The position numbers and the translations under genes were made by a program. The notes below the pieces were generated by a model. That model did no database searches and was not told the DNA's origin. It saw only the letters and a list, made by a program, of their open reading frames with translations. Shown piece after piece: positions 52,001 to 62,800 of a stretch of 64,000 nucleotides of DNA (positions within the stretch are counted from its first letter, which is position 1; every line of letters begins with the position of its first letter). Source of the DNA: Lingula anatina. Taxonomy: Eukaryota > Brachiopoda > Lingulata > Lingulida > Lingulidae. The DNA is taken from NCBI RefSeq assembly GCF_001039355.2, contig NW_019774402.1:210912-274911 (forward strand), given 5' to 3'.

Positions 52001-53846
52001 ACTAAAGTGAATTTGCTTTGCAATGATCTTCTTTCCTTGTCCAATGATTTAACTGAGATTGGCAATGAGTTAAGTGGAACAATTGAGGGACAGTCTCATG
52101 GGTGAGTACACTAATGCACTTGATTTGGATTTTAAGTGCAATCTTAGATCACAAATGATTTTACATGATCTTAATCATTGCAGCATTAGTCTTAAAATAG
52201 ATTGAGTCTGCTTTAAAGATCAAAAATGATCTTGCATCTACATAACTTAAGTGGTCAAACAGCTTCCTCCCCTCACAATGGGTTGTACCTTCACTCACAG
52301 TGGAGGACACCTCTGCTCACAATAGGAGAACCTATGAGGGGAAACAATTGTAATAACAACTTAATTGGAAGTTAGTCCAGTGATGGTCTTGCTCATGGTT
52401 TAAGACCATGTAAGATTGTAAGTGATCTGAAATTGCACTTTATGATCAATTGAGGCGACTGGTGGTAATTTGAAAAGAATTTTTATTATTATTTTTCAGA
52501 GAATGTTAACAAGACATCAAAATAAGATTACTGACTTTTTGTGTAGTGGATCGTTATGCCATATTTTTTTGTTTAAAAATATTTCTAGCTGTGTAATACC
52601 AAGAATGTATGCATTTGATGTTCCCATTCAGAAGTTTGGTGTCCAGTCTCTCTGAGGTAACCGGACTTACCCCTGTCCTGCTGGAAAAGTGTCACCAGGT
52701 GGCAGAAAAAGATGTAGGAGAGTTGGATGCATTACATCAAGTGGGAGAAAATTGGGCTGTACAGGTAGACAAAACTAACCATCCCATTGGCATCCTGATT
52801 GTCTTGGAAAGTCATTTAAAGCTAAATTTGAGAAATGGCTAATTTAATTAAATGTTATCACCTTCTGAGTGTGTTTGTATGTGTTACCAGAAAATTTGTT
52901 AAACAGTTAAGTGTTTATATATCAGTATAGTTATAGCAGAATGATTTACAGTGTTACATATGTTAAATGAGACCTTTAATTTTGAGTTTTTCTCAATCAA
53001 TGGTTGCTAATGACCTAGCCATTCTTGACATCCCATGTTATTTAGGTGGATGACCTGTACAGTGTTATAATTGCAATGGTTGAGAGACCCCACTCTGTGG
53101 CTAGGAAACTAGCTGACGCTGCCAGGATGAAAAATTCCAAGTTGTTGACTTCAGAGGTAGGGTATATTCATGTTATGATATATGATTTGTTAGCGAATTT
53201 CATATTTTACATAACATCACTCTTGTCTGTAAGTATCTGTGTGGCAATTAAGTGTAGAAAAAGCAATATTTTGTTTCTTTAACTGTCTTTTTTAAGCTTA
53301 AATTTTTTTGTACTGATTTAGGAGTGATACTGTCCACTGTTGAGAAGTTGTATAGCATTCCTATTTGGAAGATTCCAACAGTGTAAAGAAATTTGTGAAT
53401 CTCTAAATTGTCTGTTTTTATTTCTAGATCCATCATCTGCAAGATCACCAGAAGTATCTACAAAAATTAGTTGAAATGGCTTCTGGAGATGTGGTTCATC
53501 ATGGAGACATTGTGTTAGTTGAGAGATTACAGCAGTTGAAGGAGAGAGGCAATGACTTGGAAAATATGACAGCAACTGTTGTGACCCTAGCCGATGTGAT
53601 TGCGCATACAGGTATTTTCAGATGTCTTTATTACTAGCTATGGAAAATATTAAAATGAGTGAGAATTAAATTTATAGCGAGATTCCTAATTCACAATATT
53701 TTTAATTGCTTGACATGGCAGTTTCTGCTGCTTTAACCATGACCAGTATGTGTGGTTGCTGAGAAGTTGCTTTAGTTGCAGATGTGTATGTTTCTTTCAC
53801 TTGGATAACTGAGAAATATTGTCACTAAGTTTGTTTGGGCTGTATT

Positions 53847-53878
<32 letters not shown>

Positions 53879-56800
53879 TTTATTTTTTTTGCTCTCCTTG
53901 TTTAATATGAGTTTGAGTATGACCTTTTCCTGTATTCTCAATTATAAAAGACACCAGATTAAACAATGCATACCCAGTTCAGCACACATTGTTAATCAGT
54001 GTTAATACAACAATCAATTCTCCTACAGGTCTGCACTACTGTGGAGAGAGTGGCTGTTACTAAGATCACTGTTTTTTGCCTTTTGCGAAAATTTGATAAA
54101 ACTGGATAGATAATTATAATTTTAGCAACCCTTGCATCTTTGAAGTGATTTTTTATGTTGTTTTTATCCTGATTGATGACTTGCGTGGACTCTCAGTAAT
54201 GAAAGTGTGGATTTCATTATTTGTTATTATCCCTCTTTCATTTTGTTTGAATAGCACAGACCTATTGTTTGGAAAACAGGAAAGCAAGGCAAAATGTAAA
54301 AATAATTACAGGAATGCCTTTGTAAGAGGAATGAATCATTATTTGACAGTTACCTTATATCTTGGAGTGTTAACATTAAGGTTGGCTTAATGATACCTGA
54401 TGAAATATCATGAGAACCTCTTTGTACCATGCTAACACCATTTTCAGTGTTGGAACAAAATTGGATCTGGTACATAAGGAGAACCCTGCATTTTTCTTTG
54501 GTTGTGGTGTATTTTAAAAATATTTTTCTCCTTATCATTTTTATACAAGCATGAACATGCTTTTTTCTGATTCATTCAATAACCTAGGGAAGATACTTTT
54601 GGAGAATATGTTTTCTTTTATATTAAATAATATAAATTTTTATATACACTGTGTGTGTGTGTGTGTTCTGATTACCTGTGTCTGGACATGATATTGCTGC
54701 CATCATTCAACACATTTGTACATCCCAATTGCCAAACTGTATTTGTGGTTTTTTATTGACTGATTTTTTAAAAAAATTTACTACCATATTTGATGATAAG
54801 TTAGGTTGAGGTCAGAGTCAGCACCATAAGTTAATTTTTGCAAAATTGTTTTTACCCTATTAGTAAAACACTGTATTTTAGTGCAATGGTACAGCTTGGC
54901 CTAGAAGGAACTGCCTTTATGATCAAAGATAATTTCTGCTGTATTTGAATATTACTTTAAGTTGGCTTGTAGACATGATTACAATAACAACTGATCCCGA
55001 TGTCCTGATTTTATTTAATTTTCTGTAATTGCTTGTTATTTACATTTTGCTTTGGTCTGTGCTCTCTGAATGCTCTTCAGTTTTTCATAAACAGTTAGTG
55101 TTCCTTGGTTATGGATTTTGATAAACATGAAGAATATGACATTCTGGACATGTCAGTGCTGTTGCCTGCTGATCCGTTTTTATACTAAACAGAAGAAGTC
55201 TGCACAGAGACTGGTTCCACTTGATCCCCCTTGCAACACCTGCAGATAATCATCTTGTAAGCTCTGCGGTACTTTGTGTTCATCAGTCCATAAATGACAG
55301 CATTGGTACCAAATCCCATCCAAACAAGGAGATTTAGGCCATTTATTATCCATGTTTGCAAATTCATGGCTGTTGAAATTAAGATGAGGATAAGTGGTAC
55401 CACGTAGAAAATCAGGAAACTAATAACAACTGCTAATGCTAATTTGGTGAGTTTCACATCCTGCTTGAACTGGGAACTTACATTCTGTGCTTCTTTGCTT
55501 ATTTTGATAACAAATGCTATTTTTACATGACAGAAAAGCATAATGCAGAAAGGTATGATAACAGTTACAGTGAAATAAATCAAACGTGCTTTGAAATCAG
55601 TTATCAAACACTGCTGAATAATTATTGCTAGTCCAGCTTGCTTTGGGTTACTTATTCCTCTTGCTATGGCTACTATGGTCACTGGTATAAAAACTGAAAT
55701 GAATACTAAGGTTTTAACCACAAGATTTCTTTTCTGGTATTCATAGTACTGTGTAGGCCAGGCAACAGCAAAGCAACAATTTATGGTGAAGCATGCGTTT
55801 CCCCATATGCTAGTGCAGGCAAGGACCCAGAAAAAAGCTGCTAAAAAGTGACAAAACCCCTCATCAAGACCTTCTTGCGTTATTCTTAAGTATGCTGTGA
55901 AAGGCAGGTAAAACATGGCTATTGTCAGATCAGCCATTGCCATGGTCACTATGAATGGTGAAACAGGCATCTTACGCAGATGTTCTGTTTTAAAAGTAGC
56001 TCCAAGAATAAGGATATTAGTAAAAATGCCTGAAATGATGATTGGTAAGGACAGGTATCCAACCACTTGTCTCTCCATTCTCAAGGTATCCAACTCCCCA
56101 GTTGTGTTCATACTTGTATTGTCAAAGGAACTTTGGAATGCATTGATAGTTGCCATGTAACAAAGCTCTGAAAAAAAAAGGTTATAGAAAGAAACATTTA
56201 AGTAAATCTTTTATTTCTGTTTAACTTGGAAATGATCTACAGAATTTAACTTGGGAAAGATCTGCAGAATTTATATTTAAATCCGCAACTTAGATGAAAA
56301 CAACCTGATTTGGTTATTAGTTTTCAAATTGACTATTGTTCAAGAGGTTGAGAAAGGAATATACTGAATATGCCTATTTTATCATTTTATGAATTCATTT
56401 TGACTTAAATATTTATTTAATCAAAGAAAAAGTAAACAGTTATTTTGTGTGTCAGTATAAAAAGAGTGCTGTAGTTGATATGCAGCATTATAAATCTTGA
56501 CTAAAATACTTGTTATGGGGTTACCTGTAAAAAATGAGTACAGTACGTATTAGATCATACACTGAGGCAAAAAATTAGTTTTATCTAACCGAAACTGATT
56601 ATTGATCTCTTTATGCAAAATGTTTGATGGACAAGTGTTTTGAAACTGATTAAGAACCTCAAGAAAAAAACATTTTAAAAATATAAAAGAAACGTTTTTA
56701 GTGAAGTGTTTCCTGCTTACCAATTATGTTGTTTATATTCTAACAGTGTCTTCATTCTCCTCTCATTGGCTTTTTGACAAAGAAAAAAAGGTAATTCTAT

Positions 56801-59800
56801 AATTCCATGCAAAAATTTTGTCTGGTGCCTATTGTTTTCATTCCGTTTCATTTGATAAAACTGTTTAATTTTTACTCACCAAATAACTTCCTTGTCCTTT
56901 AATATGTGTTCTTACTACACAAGATTCAGTCTGTGTCGCTGGTAGTCACAAAAGTCAGCTGGCGGTATTTTTATGAAGACGAATCAGGCTTTCCAAGAAC
57001 CAATGTCCACTAAGAGATCAGAAAAGCCTATTGTTGTGCAGACCTATGGTATTGTTCAAGGAAATGTGACGTGACATTTTTCATTATGGAGAAATTAATT
57101 TGAGAAATGGTTGTCATATTCGAGATGACAATAAGATAAATTACTGTATTTTTCATTTGCTTTCTTTTTTTTTTCTTTTTTTCATTTTTTTTTCTTATCC
57201 TTTGCCTTAAAGGTCATATTATACTGTCTCTAGTCATCCCTCTGTTCATCTGTCCATCCATCTGTTAACATTTTTACTGTTCGGGGGAATTTCTTTACGC
57301 AATGATTGATTCTGATGTGCAGTTGTGCATAAATAATTATGATTGTTCCAGTCTTTTATCTTCGAATCTAGAAAAGATACTCAAATTGCTCCTATTTAAC
57401 TTAAGGATATTGTCACCCTTTGCCCAAAACTCCTTATGTACTGCCTTAAATATATTTTTTGGGGTAATAAATAATTCTTCATTGTTCAGTGACTAAATTA
57501 TTATCATTTACACATATGCCATCTTACGGGTGATGTCATATTTGTGATTTTGAGGTAAAAACTGAAAAACCCGTTTCTCAAATTTCTCTTTTACCTGAGC
57601 ACCCACCGTCACTGTTTCAACTCCAAAATCCTGCCAATGACTTTTCTTTAAAGTCTTAGTTTAGATTTTATCTTTGATAAAGCAAAATAATACCTTTGTT
57701 TAATGAAAATCTGTAATTAGGGGTAAAAACCAAAATGTTTGACGGAACTTCATCTTGTTTGGCACTGGCAAACGCGAGAGATGAATTGGCCCGTTTAGGT
57801 AAAGAATGATCTCCGTAGACCGGGTCTTGGTGTCCACGGCTGATACCGTCATATAATCAGCGAACTGAGTAAATGTTAGATATTTTCTGACGCGTTTTTT
57901 CACCTCTAATGCTTTCTTTTGCCAATCTTTCATAACTTAACTACTACATCTACGTGCTATGTCCAACATAATTTTTTGGTTTTCTGTTTCTCCTTTTAAT
58001 GACAACTTTTCCAGTGTAAGACTGGCAATTTGAATTTCGTCTGCTAAACATTGCAACTCTTTAGCATAACTAACTCGTTTGCCATGTCTGAGATTTTCAA
58101 TGAGAGCATTGGCAACCAGATGATCATTACCAAATCTTTCTTTTAGTATTTCTCTTGCTTTTGTCTAACCTTCTGATCCGCCTATTAATACACAGTTCTT
58201 AATTGCATCTTTCGCTGGTCCAGACGTAAATTGAAGCAACCTATTTAATCTGGTTTGAGGATCTTTCACATTTGATTCAACAATCTCTTCAAATAAGGTA
58301 ATAAAATAATGATAATCTTTGGCATTGCTACTGAAAATGTCAATATTGCATCGTGGTACATTTAAATATGAAATCAAAGTTGATTCACTTGCAGGCTGTA
58401 CTTCTGTTGTGCTCTTTACACCTTTCAAAAAACCCATACCAAGCTTAACACATTCAATAAAATTGTTTTCTACTTCGCGAAACCATGCTTCGCTTGATTC
58501 AACTTCATCATCATCAACAAGTAAACTATGAAATTGATCATGAACTGAGTCAAATGTTGAAAAAGTGTCTTTAAGCTTATCTAGCTTACTTGCAACTATT
58601 CCAGAGTCCTCCTCAGCTACGGCTCTTTCAACTGCCCCAATACATCTAGTGACCGCGCCCTTACGCGCTCTTCTCGCCCTGCGTAGATCTTCCATTTTCT
58701 CTAGTACACTCATATTGTCGGCGTGGTGGAACATTCACCTTCCTCTGTAACACGAAGACGGGACCAGGCGTTGGACACAAAGACACAGACAGGTGGCTCA
58801 CTGGGAAGGACTCGGCATTCGAATATCACTGGCAGGGACTCTGCTTTCGATTTCACTGTTGAACAACTCGGGATTCATATCTCATTTTTTGGTAGCCTTT
58901 ATTTCACATCATACATACAGGTAAGACAAGTAACAGTGTACAGTTTATGGTGTATGGTGAAACTAAAAATTAATGAAAATAAAACACAATGAATGAAAAT
59001 AAAAATGATAATACTAACAATGGAGTACAGTTAATGGTGAACATGAGCAAAGTAAAGGCATAATTAATGATTCTATAATGAACAAATAAATATTTAAATA
59101 ATAATAACTTACTCAAATTGCAGCTACATAAACTTGGAGATAATCCAGATGTTCACAAAAAAAATATATATACATATATGATGGGCTAGCCCCCATGTGC
59201 ATCTGCTGACAAATCACGAGTGGTCTCCACCCCAGTATGATCTGCTCATTACTCCCTAAATCATTGACCCGTCACAATGGGTCACTGGTAGTATACTCTC
59301 AAAACTTATACAATACAAAAACACTGTTCTCTAAACGAAACAAACAATGATAAATACTGATAATAATATCCTAATTACAACAAACAATAATAATAACAAC
59401 AATTATTATTTAAATACATTTGTTTTACTTGTTAACTTATTTTGCCGCATGGGTTGGCAACATGGCACCTTTAAAAAAAGGTGTTAATTTTTTTTTAAGT
59501 GTTAGTTTAGATTGTATGTCAGATCCAGCTTTGCTGAGATAGCTGACGATCAGGTATATTTTTAAATCATTTATAGAAGATATCAATATACAAAAAGCAA
59601 TTTTTACTTGTACCTTTGCTTTCTATTTTCAGGATAAAATTTTAGGATTTTATTAGTCAGATGTAAAACATAATTATAGGATGTTATTAGTCAGTAGTTA
59701 GATGTTATTGATTGTTTACTGCATTAGGTAAAAAGTCATTTGCAATTAAATATTGCGTTGTATTTTTGCCTAGGGAAGAAACAAATGTATCATAACCTTC

Positions 59801-62800
59801 ATCTATTGATTGTGCTTGACAGTTTGTCCTTCATGTAATTGCTGCAGTACAACACTTTTTTACAGATAAGTTGTGTTTACAGATGAAATCAGATAAGTTA
59901 TCAAATTTGCATTCAATTCCAAAGACAATCAGAAACCAGTCACCAAATATATGAAGGCCAGAATTTAAACACAGTCACTTGTTGAAATTTTCTTAATCAT
60001 TGACTCCAAAAGCAGTTGACTTACTTCAACTTGACCTTATATCCCGGAAGATGTAAGAGTTTTGATAAAGTTCTTTTGTCTTTGGCATTCAAACATGACA
60101 TACATGATTTTGTTTTTGTTAAATTCATGTAATGAATCTATCCATCAACTGGTAAACCAATATCTCATGCAGAATGACAAACCATTGATTTAGCTCAATC
60201 TGATGTCTCTCATTTCAAATGATAAAAAAACATTAGGTAACACATAGCGTTTTTTCTGTGCACTGAGGTGAACCTTTTCATTATTCAGTGTTTGATTTGA
60301 CAGTTATTCTATAGAAATGAAAAAGTAAAGTAAAAAGACCGACCGGATGACCTTGTGGTCAGAGTGTCCACTTCTTTATTTGATGATATGAAAACTGGAA
60401 TGGGTTTTAGAGTTTTCTTAGTCATCAGAACAGTGATCACTGTAACTCTGGAATAGTACCACAATACAATATTTCAAAAGTTCCTTAAACAGGATGGTTG
60501 AGATTTAATAAGCAAGAAATGTTAAATTAAGCATTTATTCAGTGGTTTCCTTCCTACTGGGGATCAGTTTTTTGCAAGTAAAGGTCTAATAAAAATTGAG
60601 GTACTGAGTATTGAATGTGAAATGAGGCTACCTTCCTTTTCAGAACTTTTGATCAGTTTATAATGTTTGGTTATATTTTATCATGTTGTAGACACAGTGT
60701 CTTATTATAGATTTGATTGAAAGGATGTAGCATTGATGTTCCTTGAGACATACATGTGATAAGTCATGATGGAAAAGTTATTGCAGTTGAAGTAACTAGC
60801 ACTGCAATTAGAGTGGTAGATGTTGTGATTAAGATGTTGGTATCACAATTGACATTGTGTTGAACTTTGATTGATTCTTTTATGTGCTGACCTTGGTTGT
60901 CCATGTTCTTGGCCTCCCCTCCCTGAGTTGACTTTGGCTGTCTATGTTCTTGGCCTCCCTTCCCAGAGCTGACTTTGGCTGTCCATGTTCTTGACATTCA
61001 GTATGAATGTTGTTTTCTGTTTAAAAATTGTAACACAGTCCTTTATAAATTTTTGTTTCCGGTTGTCATTCTACCAAAACATGCTACCATTTCTGGAATT
61101 TTCGACAAGCTACTTATAATTTTTCTGAATTGCGTTAGTGTGTCCTTTAACCATTATTCAGTTACATTATTACTTTCCCCAAGGTGCTTTTTCTTTCTCT
61201 TTTTTCTCGAATATTAAAAAAAAAAACATAATTGGAATGTGCACAGTACTAAAAATGTAGTGTAATTGTCAGTCTGCTCAAGTAATGAAAAAATATTCTT
61301 CTTTTTGCAGGTGGTACTGATGAGCTGGACCAGTTAGACAGTGTTTGTTTTGAGTGGGCTGCTAAGGTTTGCAGTATTCTCAATTTGGTTAGCCTGGTAC
61401 ATAAACAGAGCATCCCACATGTCATAATGCTGGTACATGGTGGTAGTCCCTCTGGTGCAAGAAGCAGTCAGGCTGAGATCAAAAAGTTTACAGAGGAAAC
61501 CATTCGGTGGCAAGAGATGGTTAATTGTGTTGTGCATGGGTAATTCCCCCTTCCCCTAAACATCTTTCTCTCTCTTTGCTCTTACGTCACCCATATTTCC
61601 TCAAGTAGAGAGTTGAACACTCTCACTGTGAAGAAATATTTCAAAGAGCATACCGTAGGAATATTAATAGTGAAAAAGTGTCCATGCGAAGAATTAGATT
61701 ATTCTTGATGTCTCTTTGATCATGCTGCGTTCCATTTGTTTGTTGATGGGATCACTGCCTTGCTATGTTAGATTAAATCCTACTAACAGTGAAAACCTTT
61801 GTGTGATTGGCTTCTACATGTCTTAGTATTTTCCTACAAGAACCCATGTAACAACAGCATAGGAAAGCAGCATTCTTCCATTGACCAGGACTGGGAATGA
61901 CAAAACTTGGCTTATCATTCAGCTTAAGCCATTTGGATAGCCATACTTGATTGAAATTATTCCTGTGCATAACTTATTTTCTGCATGATTAAATGTTTTT
62001 TGTCACTGTTTGAGTTGTTGTCAAGCAATTCCACCATATTGGATTTGCTTGAAACAAGCAAAATGTTTCTTAAAGTATCTGTTTATGTTTTACAGTTTTC
62101 ATCCCTCTCCAATTCGAACTGCATTCCCCTTCAGTCAATCACAACAGATTATTCATTTTAACTTCATATAATTGTCAACACATCCTGCATATTTAGTTAA
62201 GAGAAATAGTTTATTTAACTAGCCTACTGTAGACAATCAGTTTTGTCATATTGTTTTATTGTGTAATTTACCAATGGCATTTTCACAGAAAATGAAATTA
62301 TATCTATGTAAATTCCCCTCAAACAATCATGACCGGTTGATCATTTGGGCTTGTAGAATTGGCAACATATTATACAGATTCATTTTGGTTGTATACATTT
62401 TGCATAACCATGACAACAAAATTATAAGTATTTTGGTGAATAATGCATACTTCTTATGATGACCCCATTCAGGTATCATCTCAACAACAAAACGGCATTT
62501 TCCTCATTTCATTTGCCCCTTGAATGATCACCTTTTGAAAAGGGGAACTTGGATTTCAGTCAACTCTGTGTTGTCACTGTATGTCCAAAAATTAATAAAA
62601 GTTTTAAACTGATTGCTGTCTTTAATATAAAAAAGTGTTTATATTCAAGGTTGGATGATCAATTCAGAAGTAACCAGGTGTCCACAGCAGCCTCAGCCAT
62701 GGATGCCTTGACAAACCTCATGGCTGAAACTGTCCATGCTGCAGAGAATGCCCCAAGTGCCATCACCACTGCTGACTGCCTGTATGCTGAATGGAAGATC

